The notes under the pieces: model-generated
What the model was told of the DNA's origin: nothing
Databases searched by the model: none
The model's input: only the letters and a program-made list of their open reading frames with translations
Assembly: GCA_034766995.1 (NCBI GenBank)
Contig: CM068313.1
Coordinates: 25,719,512 to 25,783,511, forward strand
Source: Acanthacorydalis orientalis
Taxonomy: Eukaryota > Arthropoda > Insecta > Megaloptera > Corydalidae
Direction: 5' to 3'
Length of the DNA: 64,000 nucleotides
Position numbers and translations under genes: made by a program
Shown here: in pieces, positions 1 through 13,269 of the stretch
How positions within the stretch are numbered: the first letter of the stretch is position 1
Layout: each line of letters opens with the position of its first letter

Positions 1-262
1 GAAAGATTGCCTAATAATTACTGCCACTCTAGTCGAAAAATATCACCTATGAAATATACACCTCGTTATATTATCCTAATTTTCTAAAAATTTGTTTCAT
101 GTACAAAAATTGTCTATGAATTTTCAATGTTCACAACTGCAAATAATGCAATCGTACAATGAAATATTTTTTGTATTTCTCAGTACAAGTGGTCAATATT
201 TGCAACTACTGATTATTTAAAAATATTTTCATATTCAATTATATATAATATACTAAGAGTAG

Positions 263-297
<35 letters not shown>

Positions 298-770
298 GTG
301 TGTGTATGTACATATGAATTTCACTTAAAAAGCATTGTTTGAATTTATTGAAGAGTTTATTAATATAGATAAAAAAATTATGGACCTTCTGCTTTCTGTA
401 GCTTTTTAGACAATAAAGACAGCACACTGATGATGAACAAAATTATATATGACCAATAATCTATTTTCAATTTAATACGGGGGCTAATGATCTTAAATAT
501 CGACACGCATTAAAACTCAAATAATCACTCTATCAAATTTAATACAAACTAATCAACAAATAATCTGTAATGACAATAAAAAAATAATTATCTTTGAAAA
601 TAATAAAAAAATAATTATCTTTCATTGAAGTCAATTACATTATTTTAAATCATAATTTTTAATATTATCCATATAAAAATATATAACTTGTAAAAATTTT
701 ATCTTTAGTTATTTTAAAGATTCTATTATTTCATTTTTATACGATATATTGATGAATTTAAAATTGATGC

Positions 771-802
<32 letters not shown>

Positions 803-1507
803 GATTGAGTATGTGTTTTATGTATGCTTTTTGTTAATAGATTCAAACTTAAACATATATTTATTTATTCTTAATATATCACTTACTCAAATAAATTGTA
901 TTAAAAGAACTTTAAAACAATTAAATGAAATACCTTTTAACAAAACCTTCGTTAAAAAAATCTCATACCATAAAATTAAAAAATTCGTAAAACAAATTTA
1001 AACAGAAAACATAGCTTAGATTCATGATTTTTTCAAAGAACGTATTTTTTCTGTAACGTATCCAATTTTCTTTAATAGAAATTTCCAACAAATTGATTCT
1101 ATTATCAATTTTTTTTCGAACGTCAAATTTATTTAAGACCGTTTCACTTGCTTTAAAGTTAAATATTCAACAAGTAAACGAAAAAGAGAGAATGAAAAAT
1201 AACTTATTATAAGGTTTTTGCCTTTCAGATACGTGAATTATTAACAGTTTAAAAGTACTATAAAACAATCTTAATAATTTTCATTTGCTCAGTCAACGTT
1301 AAAATTAACATGACAAACACACGAAACGAAATCAAAATTTTATATAAAATCTTCAAGTATTAATATGTGCGTAGTTCAAATAATACGAGATAGTATTTTA
1401 TTCTTTACATAAAGCTTACTTTGTGTAAAATTATTGAAATAAATTATGAATCTACTTGGAAACGTGACTATAATTTTCTAATTATTAAATTTGAATTCTA
1501 CGTATAC

Positions 1508-1550
<43 letters not shown>

Positions 1551-2531
1551 CAGTATATTTTATAATTTCTAGTTAATAAATCAACAATTTCAATTTCATA
1601 GCAAATATTAAACTTCTAAAATATTGATTCTAGTAGGATTAAAAATAATTCTGATTTAATTAACAAAACATTAATTAATCCATTGAATTAAAAATCAATA
1701 GAATATGGAAAATTTTATTTATGAAATTCATTCCTCTTTGAATTATTTTTAATAAATAAAAAGAATAAAATAAGGTATTTATTAATTTGAAAAGTACAAT
1801 TGGAAATAACTTTTTTAATAGTAGATAATTTATTAATTAATATGCATGTTTATATATCTATCTGACTTCACAAAAATTCACAATATTTTTTTACATACTG
1901 GATAAATGTTTATATATGAAAATATCCTACCATAATATTAATATATAATGTACAGACACAAGTTAATATGAATTTACAATTTTTATAAATATGTACGAGT
2001 AATAAAGACATGAAAATTTAATACAAATAATTTAAAAAAATAAATAGTTTTCTTAACTAACAACTTGATAAAATGATGCACCAAAATATATTAAACATTA
2101 ATATATACGATTCTATATTTTATGTTATTGTGAATCATGTGGATATAATTATAAAACTAGACCAATATATTTAAAACCATGATACACATTTATCTGTTAT
2201 TCTAACATTAAGTAGAATGTTTTATTAATACTAAAATACTTATATAAAAGAGATAATGACGTAAATAATATATTTAAGAACAACCATATTTTAATCTATA
2301 ATTGGTTCGTAAATTTTTAATTTTTTATTCATTATCTTCTTTATCATTAAAATTATTAATCAAATAACTATAATATTATTCTTTCTTTTGAAAATTGTAT
2401 TCAATTATAGATTTATAAATTATATACAAATTTTAAATCTAAACTGAAATATCATTTTCATTCCCATTATATAAAAAAATGCTTACATTCAAATATTTTT
2501 GCCAAAACATATATTTAAACAAATATTTAAT

Positions 2532-2533
<2 letters not shown>

Positions 2534-2589
<56 letters not shown>
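2534..2589. repeat. (TA)n microsatellite
   Basis: About 56 bp of uninterrupted AT dinucleotide, self-complementary. Confidence 0.95.
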
Positions 2590-2593
<4 letters not shown>

Positions 2594-2831
2594 TATTAAC
2601 TGTTTATATTTAACATAAAATAAATACGTTTATTAATAAATTTGTTAAGTTGGAAATTTGCTGTTTAAAAAAATATTAATAATGTTAACCGACTAAAAAA
2701 ATAATATTCATAATGAGTAATATGATTTAAACATCAATATATATGTTTATTTATAATTAAGATAAAATATTTTTTTATAATCTATTTCACAATTTTTTTC
2801 TTGTATTTGTACAATTTTATTACATATATAT

Positions 2832-2869
<38 letters not shown>

Positions 2870-3139
2870 TTAACTTTTTATACAACTTTTTGTATAATAT
2901 AGTAAAAATGTAATATAATAAATTAGTTTCTATAATTATCAGTACTTTCAGATAAAACTAGATTTTACATTATTGAAATCGAGTACAAAGTTATGAAATT
3001 TGTTGTATGCTATTATTCGTTCCATTTATTCAGAATGCACTTCATTTATAAATGAAACGATACTGATACGAGTTTCATGCATTATTTATTTTTAATTAAA
3101 ATAATAATCCATTTACATACATACACATTATTTTATACA

Positions 3140-3157
3140 AATATATATATATATATA

Positions 3158-3199
<42 letters not shown>

Positions 3200-3200
3200 C

Positions 3201-3248
<48 letters not shown>
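3140..3248. repeat. (TA)n microsatellite, interrupted
   Basis: Two long TA runs broken by gcat, gtatatacat and aaat; directly precedes the 3.35 kb island. Confidence 0.95.
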
Positions 3249-3251
<3 letters not shown>

Positions 3252-3349
3252 AGAGGGCTTAAAAGTAAAACCTAATCGTTTAAATGTTTATATATCGTCA
3301 CTTTCAAACAATGCACCACAAACTTCTGTATGAATAGACAAATGTAAAG

Positions 3350-3960
3350 AAAAAGTGTTCATTTATCCATTTCGCTTGTCTGTCTACCAACCGCTTGGAA
3401 TTTACCAAGTATCCCGCCATGATGGTTTCAGGAATTCGACTACGACGTAGCATCACTGTTGAGATACTAGAAGGTTACTGAGCAGTATGGGGGGACATAA
3501 CCTCGTGCCTACATATAACAATCTACCTACCTATACCCTTAACGTTGTGCCGCAAGGGTTGCAGTTCATTAGGGGAGAGCACGGCCTGAGTACTAATAAG
3601 CTCGGTGCTTTTACACGCCTGTTACTAAAATCCGACCGGCTCGGTTATAATCAGCCTGTGTAGCGAAACGGTGTACACATTTTGTGACAAAGAACCGCGT
3701 GCTCTTGCCTCAGTTATACCTCCTCGTTTTGTTACCCGTTTTCACTCCGCCCATCCGTGCCCTTTTTAGTCTCCTTTCCTCATCACCACGTCTGTATTTC
3801 TGACACCTTCTATGACGCTTCTATGTAGTTTTCGTTTCATTCATTTCGTATGTCCTTCCTACTTCGTCATTCGCTATGTGGTAATGACTGCGGTCTCAGC
3901 TCAGTAGATGAGAAATTACTTCAGACATATTCTGTCTGCTGTCGTTTTGCCGTTGTATTA
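3350..3960. other. GC-richer island with a 58-codon open frame
   Basis: About 600 bp of mixed-composition sequence in an AT desert. The plus-strand ATG at 3487 opens 58 codons to TAG 3661-3663 (MGGHNLVPTYNN at the start, GEHGLSTNKLGAFTRLLL in the middle), with normal amino-acid composition. No splice sites clearly bracket it. It could be a short exon, a promoter or a conserved non-coding element. A 16-nt string here (3527-3542) recurs at 39366-39381. Confidence 0.4.
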
Positions 3961-6900
3961 ATTGTTGTTCGGGTGAAATGGTAATGATTCGTAATTTGTT
4001 TCGTTTTACTAACGAATAGAGGTTATTAACGAAGTAATACACGGGTGTTATATTACATCTTTAGCAACTTACTTGAGAATTTATTTTTGTACTTTTTTTC
4101 AGAAACGAGATAATAAATAAGTACAATTTGAGGAATTGTACATCAAACACGTAACAAATTTTTTCTTACACTAACAATCAAATTACCAGAATATGTTTTC
4201 ATCCATTTTTCATTATTAATATAATTTCTGTCTTTTTTTCTATCAAACACATGCGTATATATATATATATATTATGAATTCAAAATCCTGTAAAAATGTA
4301 ATCATTAAAAAAGGTTACATTTTGAATAACAATTATCCTATGAATTATCAACTCTCATTAGAAAACTAATTTAGCTCTCATCTTTTATTAATGAATGTTA
4401 AGCATAACAAAAGGGAAATTGTAATAAATATTTATTTAAAAAATATGGTATTTATTTATAAAATGTTTTATATTTAGAAGGTGTATATATGTATGTATAT
4501 GAGTTTGTGTTAGAATCTAAACTATGATTATTAGTAAATCAATAAAATTATATAACTCTTTAATTTTACTATTCTTCTATTAATAATTCATTTAAAAATC
4601 TTAAAATATATTTCATACCAAATATAGTTCTTAATTTTTGCAAAAAATGGTATAAAAATATAAGTTTTAACAAGAAAATTTATCATCTTTAATAACAGTA
4701 TTCATTTTATAAAGATTAAATAATAATAATTTCGTTAGAGTCAGACAAATAAGTATATAATTTCTAAAACGATAACTGCTTCATATTGACAGTCTATCCA
4801 CGTAATCGTCCTTGTTATGTCTCTTCGTTGTTTGAAGGAATTATTTCTCAGAGCTTGGTTGTGATCCCCAACTCATAATTGTTTCTAGCGGACGAACAAT
4901 GCTTCTCTTCTAATTTTGTTTTGTATTTGTTCAAGTCATTTTAGAACTACACATGTTTCTTTTCAACTGCCTCTTGTGATGTTAAGTAATTATTTTAGAA
5001 ATGAAATTTAGTTCCTTGTATTAGTATCTGCATTTTTATATTATTTATTATCCATTTCTAAAAATATATATTATTCAACATATTTTGTATCATTAAGAGA
5101 AGAAATGTTTTAAATTAAATAAATCTAAAAACAATTGTACTTAAAATTCAGTTATTTTTTATCAATTAATCATTAAACTCAAAACAGAATTTGTTTTTTT
5201 TTTTAATTTGAATATTGAAAATTGTGTCATATTTGAACTAAAAATAATAGAATAATTTCTAATATTATAACATTTTAAGTATATTTACACGTCTTTAAAT
5301 TTTTATAAGCCAATATTTAGTGTAACTTTTATTATTTTTTTAAAAAAAAATAAATGTTATAAATTGAATAAGTAATTAACAAGGCTTTTGAATAAATTAT
5401 AAAAGGTATTATATTCCAGCAAAAAGATATCAATAATGAATACAAAAACAGTGAATACAAAAACATGCAAGCATATTTTTATTTTCAATGTTAGTGTTGA
5501 AAGTACATAAATTATTCTTTTGTATAAATACTATTATTTTCATTTATTTTATTTTTATAACTATTAGTTAATTATAAATTGAGATCAATTTAATATATTG
5601 TACATTTTTAGCACATATACAAAAAATATTGAGAAAGATATTCAAAATAATTAAGAAATTATTTTTTTTGTGTGGAACGTTTAGATTACATACATCATTA
5701 TTATTATTTTAATATATACAATTGAATATAGATATATTTTTTTATTTATCAGAGCAAGTATATTATAGTTTTATTTCTATTCATGTTATGGTTTAAAGAG
5801 AACTCCTATTTTAATTAATAACGATAGCAATATATATTAGTTCTAAAAGTAAATATCTTATAATTATATATAAACGCAATCTAGCCAAAATCCTTTCAGC
5901 TAAAGATATATATTACTATATTTGACACGTTATGAAAATACTAAGAATAAAAATAATATTTATTCAGTACGTTTTATACTAAAAGTAATTCTTGTATATT
6001 TTATAATATTAAGGTATTTAAATAATGTACACTTATATATGTATATATATATATATATATATATTTATGTATATATACACACACATATTTATATATATAT
6101 ATATACATGTATCTATGTATATTGCCCTTTTCAGATTTATTGTTTTTAAATCTAATATTTAAATGAAAAGTTTAATACGTGCAAACTAGGATATTATTCT
6201 GAGTTCTTCATAATTACAATATTTTAAATCTAATTTTATATTAGCTTGATATAATGTATACTAAAAGTTTAAAAAATCCTTCATATAATTATAGTTAAAA
6301 TTATTTTTTATTATTTTTTTCCGTTACAAAACGTAGGAAAATCCCGATTAAATTTTTTTTATAATAAACTAATTATCATTTTAATTGTTTTTTATATTCG
6401 TTTCTGATGCAATATCTTAGAGTACTGAACCAGAAAAGTGATTTTTAAAACTGAATTTTTATCTTCTTATATTTAGTTTTCTTTATTTCACTCTGTTTTT
6501 CTTTTTATTCATTTACGAAAAATTCATTTTAAAAGTAGAGAAATATCAATATTGACTTTTGAAACATTTGTCTTTACATTAATTATCCATTAAGTAAATA
6601 ATAATTAACAATAAACAGTTTACAAAATATCGTATTTAGGTAAATACCAAAAGTATACACTCTAACAAACAAATTAGTATTTACAGTTTTGAATGTAAAC
6701 TATGCTAATTGTGAAATAACTAGAAAGTGATAAATTACATCGGATACTGAAAATTGATGCTGAAATACAGAGTACATTCTTTCCAAAAATAGTATCAACT
6801 TATTAAATAATGTTGTATTGTATTCTTAGACTTTTTTATCTTTAACCTTCAATTTTTATATTGGTTTAAAATATTTTGAAGAACAAATAATTTTTAAAAT

Positions 6901-7640
6901 AATAAGTATAATATTTATTTAATTTTTATTTATCTGAAGTTCAATATTTCATATTATATATTTATATTTATTTTTAAGGAAATAAATTAATTTTTGCGTC
7001 AATTAATCTTTTTAATTCGTTTTTTTTGTTTTACTAAAAAAATTGATAATCTATAATAAATGTTAATGAAAATTTACAAACGCAATTGTATATATTTACA
7101 AATGTATTAAAAAAATATACGTAATATAAATGAATTATATGTACAATTGTTGTTCGGATATATTAAAGTAAATGAAATTGATAATTACAAATCGATAGAA
7201 CGACCTAAAAATTCGATATCAGGTGTATTTAATGGTACAATTTAACAATGCACATCCCCTATAGGACAGTCTCAACTTTACTAACAAACTCTGTCGGTGT
7301 TTCAAAGACAAATACCTGCTTGTAAATTATACAACTCCGTTTAAATAAATAAACTAGGTTATTTACTTTCACGTAACATTAACCCTATAAAATATACGCT
7401 TGAACCTAATTAAGAATGAGTTGGAATTCTACACATTTAATTCAAATAACAACCATCATGAACATTTGAAAGAATCCGATGCACAGACGAATAAAAATAA
7501 AAGTCAATTACATTGTATCCTATTAAATTGTTGAACGCCAAATACAAATCGTAAACAGACCAAAAGGACTAACTGCACGTCATCGACAAATAGAATGATT
7601 ATTTTCCAAAAAAAAGGAAGAAACTTATTACATTTCAGTA
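3961..7640. other. AT desert, no gene seen
   Basis: AT-rich. Contains a TA/CA tract at 6034-6106, a 13-bp duplication (gaatacaaaaaca, 5438-5450 and 5453-5465) and a mildly less AT-rich patch at 7195-7320. Nothing assignable. Confidence 0.6.
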
Positions 7641-7706
7641 CAGGTGCGTTTAACTGTTTTTGTTTTCGAGCGTTGCAGTTGTACTTATTCTATTTTACCT
7701 TTAACA

Positions 7707-7783
7707 ATGTTAGAGGATTACAAAAGGTTATGTGAAGTCGAATATACAATGGAAAACTTGTTGGTCCATGTGTCTTTATACGG
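7707..7783 (+). CDS. Candidate first coding exon, unknown gene
   Basis: In an island less AT-rich than its surroundings, an ATG with an aaca context opens 25 codons (MLEDYKRLCEVEYTM at the start) that run into ACGG followed by GTAAAT, a good donor; the exon ends in phase 2. The upstream sequence (7640-7706) contains GC-richer promoter-like sequence. No homolog is recognised. It could equally be a chance open frame before a chance donor. Confidence 0.3.
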
Positions 7784-8180
7784 GTAAATTCAGTTCGATT
7801 TTTATTTTAACGATTGTAATTGAACACTTTTTCGTTCTCTATAATAATTTGGATTATTTATCAAGAGATTGTATTTAATTATTGATTTTTTTAAAAGAAA
7901 ACATTTAATATATTTTAAAAGATCGAAAAAATGTCATGTATTTTTTTAAATAATTGACTATAAAATAATATTTCATTTCTATAGTGAGTATATAGTTTTC
8001 CTCTTAAACTGTTAAGAGAATCTCAAAACAATGCTTTTAAATATAGTGATATATTTTTTATTCATATTTTATTTACAATCTATAAATATTCGGATGATTT
8101 GAAATGAATTTCTTTTCTAAAAATGTTTAATTAATTTTGAATATAAATGTATATCTCCATACACTCACTTGCATAATATT

Positions 8181-8215
<35 letters not shown>

Positions 8216-8648
8216 CTCATACTGTATGATAGAAAAAAATGTAAAAAATATAAATGAAGTTTATAATAAAAAAACCACAATGATTATCTAAATAAAAGCT
8301 GTAAAAATTAGAAAATAGAATTCAAATCTCTTCAAAAACTACTTTCGATTTACAAGGTAAATAATTGAAAAGCCTATCTACCTTATTCATAATCGGATTT
8401 AACTCAATACTTTCTATAGAACTTATATTTTCATTCAGTATTTTTGTGTTGTTTTTTGAACAAAGTTTCACTCTAACAATCTTTTTTATGAATCGATTAT
8501 ATATATATATATATTATCGTTCTTGTAAATAATATATAAATTCATCTCATAAACGCCAAGAGCATTATGAATTCTTCTTGCAGAAATTTAGTTTCAGCTC
8601 ATCTTCCTTCATTAAATTATTATTTTAATAAAAACAAACATTAAGGAC

Positions 8649-8651
8649 ATA

Positions 8652-8682
<31 letters not shown>

Positions 8683-8736
8683 AGATATAGATATAGATAT
8701 AGATATAGATATATATAGATAGATTGATAGATATAC
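8649..8736. repeat. Compound TA/(GATATA)n repeat
   Basis: A TA run followed by about ten GATATA hexamers, then GATA-like units; the only clear hexamer array in the window. Confidence 0.95.
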
Positions 8737-9311
8737 AAATTTACAAAAAAAGAACATCAGCTCTAGTTCTTTTATTTATATCATTAACAGAACATTTAAT
8801 TTCAAAGAAATTAAAATAAAAATAAATACTTTTCTATTCATTGAAAATATAATGTTTGAAAATTAAATAAGTAAATAAAAAATAGCTAATAAATAATTAT
8901 TATTAAAGAAATATCAAAACAAGTAAATTATTTTCATAAATTTTGATTATCAAAAAATCACAAGAAAAAATAATTAAGTTTTGAATAATTCATGCATAAA
9001 AAATAATTTCAGTAAGAAGGAATGGAGTTTATTGAATGAATATTTTTAAAAAAAATAAATTAATAAAATACGAATCTATAAATGCTATACATATATAATA
9101 CTTCTAGGTATAAAAATATTTTTATATGGGACTTGTTAAATATTGGTAATATTAAAAAATAATTCTTATAGAAATATTCAAGAAAATCAATAAATGGTAT
9201 TATAAATCATTTCACAGTAATCATCTAAAATAAGATAATTAATATAGCAATATGTAGCGCAATTATAATACAATCGAGATTTACTTCCGCTTCCTTTAAC
9301 TCGCTGATATC

Positions 9312-9446
9312 TTATTCCATCTGTTTGAATTTTACAAGCACTTTGAATATTAACTTCTGAAAGTCATTCTTGTAGTATCTGCATCGTAATCGATTTTGGA
9401 TATAAGCATACCAGTTAAGAAGCTGTTTGCCCTGTAGCACTAACAT
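9312..9446 (-). other. 44-codon open frame on the minus strand
   Basis: ATG-initiated and TAA-terminated; reads MLVLQGKQLLNWYAYIQN and continues basic and aromatic-rich. It lies in a small island (about 9270-9440) that is less AT-rich than its surroundings. No family is recognised. It may be chance or a small exon. Confidence 0.15.
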
Positions 9447-11056
9447 TTTAATAATAGTCCATTTTCTATACATTAAGAAATATTGCTATAAATAGAAAGT
9501 TATTGAAAAAATATTTGATTTTTGAATTTTTATAATATGAGTTGTCTTCTATTGAATACTCTTTTTTATTTCATAACACATATAGAAAATATTGTTTTGA
9601 ATAATATTCATGGTTTAATAAATTTGAATAAAAGTGACTAATATAACAATATAATCTTTATTCAACTTGTAAAATATATATAATCGTATATTTCTCTGTA
9701 CTAATGTTACATGAAATTAAACTGTTTCAGGATGTAAATGTTGAATTTTGGTTTTTTATTGTAATGATAACTATATACTTCGGAAATATTAATAATAAAA
9801 TAAAATATTTTTTTCCTATATTAAAGATGAAATATTCATGTAAGTACCATTTAATCTGTTTAAGATTACTATATAAAATTATTTCTTCAAAATTTTTATT
9901 TTTATAATTTTTTAATCCACTTTTATTTTATTACACTGTATAATGTTTTCTATACTTTTTAACCTCATTAATTATAAAATGTGGAATCTGTAATTTATCA
10001 GCATTTATTTTTTTTAAATATATTTCATATGTCAATGTACGTTTATCAAGTCTCTCGAATTTTATTAATATAATCATTTATTTTCTACTAATTATACTTT
10101 ATTTCCATTTATTTACTTTTAGTATCAAATGATTATGTACGAGTTATGTGTAATTACAATAGAATCTATTTGTTTAATTAAAAAAGGATAAATATTGGCC
10201 GTTTTAATGTCACTAAATACTTTTCAATATTTATTATAATAATTATTAGTTTTAAATTTACTTTTAAGTTAGTTAATCATTAATTCTTACTATATTATAA
10301 CAGAACTTTTAACTAGTTAATCCACATGATTCATATAACGTTTTATTTGTACTTTTTACGGTTTGCGGTTATTAAACAAATAATATTTTTACTAGATACA
10401 TAAAACTAGAACATATTATTAACTCAAACAGTATTCGAAAAGATAAACATACACTCATGTTTTAACGAGTTTATAGTAATATATAAATCGTTGTAACATT
10501 CCATTAATTTTAATTACAACTATTTTTATCCGAGTTTAAAATATAGTGTTATATAGTGAAAAGCGATAAAAAAACATGACGTACTGAATTTTATTAAAAT
10601 GAATTACAATTCATATTTAAAATATGTATTAATTTTAATAAATAATGATCGTTTATTTTAATGAAATAAATATTTTTAATTCAGATATAACTATACACAA
10701 ACTTAATCCAATTAATATATTGACCATTGCTTATTTTATTATTAAAATAATTACCTTCGTTAGAGTTATAAAATAAAGTATTGTTTGTTTTGATATTTTA
10801 TGTATATAATTTTTCATTCGTCTATTATTTACATTTATAGCGAATTCGTTATATATTAGCACTACTGGTATAAACGTTAATTACTATGTGAAATAAAAAA
10901 AATGATGATAAGTTTTAATTAACAATTTTGTTCATATTTCCTTATGTGCCAAGTTATTGTGATATTAAATCTTCAAAATTATAAGTTTACATAATCCTGC
11001 GACAGTACTTAAACTTAACATACATACTATTAACATAAACAAATTATTCCTCATTA

Positions 11057-11242
11057 TTATAAAAAAAGAAAACAACTTAAAGATGATGTGTCCAACATGT
11101 CACATAAACGGTGCAGTACAATATTTTGTCCCATAAAAGCAGCTTGTTGTAGGTGTTGAACCAACAACGAAGCTCGTTCTGTTAATTTGCTACTTGGTGT
11201 ACCGTCAGTCAGTCTCTTAAGTCTAGTGTAATCTTTTAGCAC
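11057..11242 (-). CDS. Possible coding exon, unknown gene
   Basis: Read on the minus strand, the frame has ordinary protein composition unlike the lysine/isoleucine/asparagine-rich noise around it: RLKRLTDGTPSSKLTERASL, then LVQHLQQAAFMGQNIVLHRL and CDMLDTSS. There is no ATG at its start; a tttacag acceptor lies just before it (minus-strand reading) and an in-frame TGA closes the frame further upstream, so it would be an internal or terminal exon, ending at TAA or at a TTTAA/GTTGTT donor. The flanking island extends to about 11470. I do not recognise the family. Confidence 0.3.
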   Translation of the reverse strand: MLKDYTRLKRLTDGTPSSKLTERASLLVQHLQQAAFMGQNIVLHRLCDMLDTSSLSCFLFL

Positions 11243-11499
11243 TGTAAACTTTATTCACACGTATCCTAAAAACGTACATAATGAAAACAATCCGTTTTGA
11301 GACGACGGCGTCTTGTGCGCGATACGACTTTCTTGAAAAGTTGAAACTTTATTAAGCTAATTTCTAGTTACACTGACGCAAAGCTATTTAAGAAGACCGC
11401 TAAAAAGCTACGCCAATGAGTTTTGTAAAACTTTTCGGCTATGTGGTCTTGCTTTTTTGACGTTAGTGGTAAATGAGAAACTGAAACGAGGATGAAAAA

Positions 11500-12990
11500 T
11501 AATGTGAATAATTAAAAAGTATTGTTACAGTACTTATACAAAAAAATAATAAGATTTTAAATTTAGGAACTGATGTTGTTTATGTCGAAAACATGCAATG
11601 AATAATTTAACAACTCCAGTGGGAAACATACATTCATTATAGAAATGATTAATTTACAGCAAAAATTTCAGTTTAAGCTCAAAATCAACCAATTTCCACT
11701 TCTTTCTTTTACTCTGTTATTGCTCAATTGAATAAAAAATATTCAAATATAACATTCGCACAATATCTGTTAATTATTGTTTTATGTACATTATAATGAA
11801 TTTTAAAACATACCTTAAAACATTTCAATAATTACTTTTACTTTTTCAATATACAATCAAGAACTTTTATCTGTTTTAAAATATTTATATTACATTCGAT
11901 GGACAAAAATAGGTACATATTTTTTTATTACTATATTTAAAAATATTGATAAAATAACATTTACAATAAAAGATTGTTTTTAAAAGAAAAAAATTAAATT
12001 CTATTTTAATTAATATTTTGATTTAAAATTTTTAAATAACTGTAAAACAATCAACCGATGTAATCAATATTACTGAATAGTGAAAATGAACAGCTGCACA
12101 ATTTGCATTACATACTGCATATTTTATGAGATCGATATATGTTAACGTAGATGTATCCATAAAAAATGTTAGTAAATATTATAAATAGTAATTTTATATA
12201 TAAAGAAGAGATAATATTCGTGTTTTCGATCGTAATGATTCTTTAGCTCATAACAGAAGGTTCAAATATTCATTACAATCAAACAATGACTGATATTAAA
12301 AATAGATTACAAAAACATGATCTCACAGCACTATAATACAAAATTAATTGCATTCCTTGATAGGTATATCTAATAATTTGAGGGAATTCAAATATCTTTT
12401 TTCATTACCTTTTCTCCTCAAACTATACATTATTTTTTATTATTTATTTTAATTTTGTATATTTCGAATACAAAACTATATACTGACTTAAATCGTTACA
12501 AGTACCTATATCATATATTTTTAAAACCAAAGTTTAAAATATTTTTCCAATTTTATATTATGGTGTTAAATTATGATAAATTTAAGAAAAAAAAACATTT
12601 AATGAAATTAAATAAAATTCATTTATTTTTTCGAGAATTTTCATACATGATTATTTTTTTCAAAACATAATTTATTTTGCATATAAAGTCAATAAATGCA
12701 TTCCAGTCATAAATTTAAGAATGAAATCAAAAAGAATTTTATTCATTTTTTGAACCCCTGTTACAGAATTTACTATCCTAAATAGGTTTATTTACAATTA
12801 TTACTATTTAAAAAGAATAGTGGTAAATCGAAATAACCTTTGTGTAATACTTACATTACTCTCCAATCGTTTAATGTAATTAGACTAAAAAAATAGAAGT
12901 AAATAAAATTTTATTGTGTAAAACCAATGAGAAATTGAATTTTTAAACGAATTATTTTTTTGTTTTGTTTCCATGCGTATGTACTTAGTC
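11500..12990. other. AT desert, no gene seen
   Basis: The 71-codon plus frame at 12455-12670 is rich in K, F, I, Y and N and looks compositional. Nothing supportable. Confidence 0.6.
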
Positions 12991-12999
12991 ATTCTCTAC

Positions 13000-13260
13000 T
13001 CAATTTAACACATAAAGAGGTGAGATAAAAACAGATACTGAATTGAATAATTTATATCGATCACATAACCCGCTGTCAAACAAAACTCCCGTGCGCATCG
13101 ACAACATAAACATCAACGAAACAACAACTACAACAACTGCTGTTGGCATTGTCACAATCTCGTTGCAGAATATAGATGTCGTACGACGAACGGTTGGATA
13201 ATACACCTATAAACAATAAGTTAACTTTGTTGTGAACACTTTTCTATCTGCTATCTTAGA
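13000..13260. other. GC-richer island with hydrophobic minus-strand frame
   Basis: On the minus strand an internal ATG reads MPTAVVVVVVSLMFMLSM followed by RTGVLFDSG, resembling a signal peptide or anchor. The valine run comes from a GTT/GTA triplet repeat, so it may be compositional. No convincing donor follows. Unassigned. Confidence 0.25.
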
Positions 13261-13269
13261 TTTCGTCTA

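Larger units (their letters stand above)
1..3349. other. AT desert, no gene seen
   Basis: Very AT-rich. Holds (TA)n tracts at about 267-294, 770-802, 1512-1542, 2534-2589, 2823-2863 and 3140-3248, and a 21-bp direct repeat at 575-595 and 602-622. Open frames are short and AT-driven. Confidence 0.7.
7790..11050. other. AT desert apart from the 9.3-9.45 kb patch
   Basis: TA tracts at 8182-8212 and 8500-8514, and a compound TA/GATATA repeat at 8649-8736. No gene apart from the small minus-strand frame described separately. Confidence 0.6.

Noticed and set aside
8649..8736. GATATA array considered as a CRISPR-like or satellite array.
   Set aside because: Hexamer microsatellite with no spacers; eukaryotic context.
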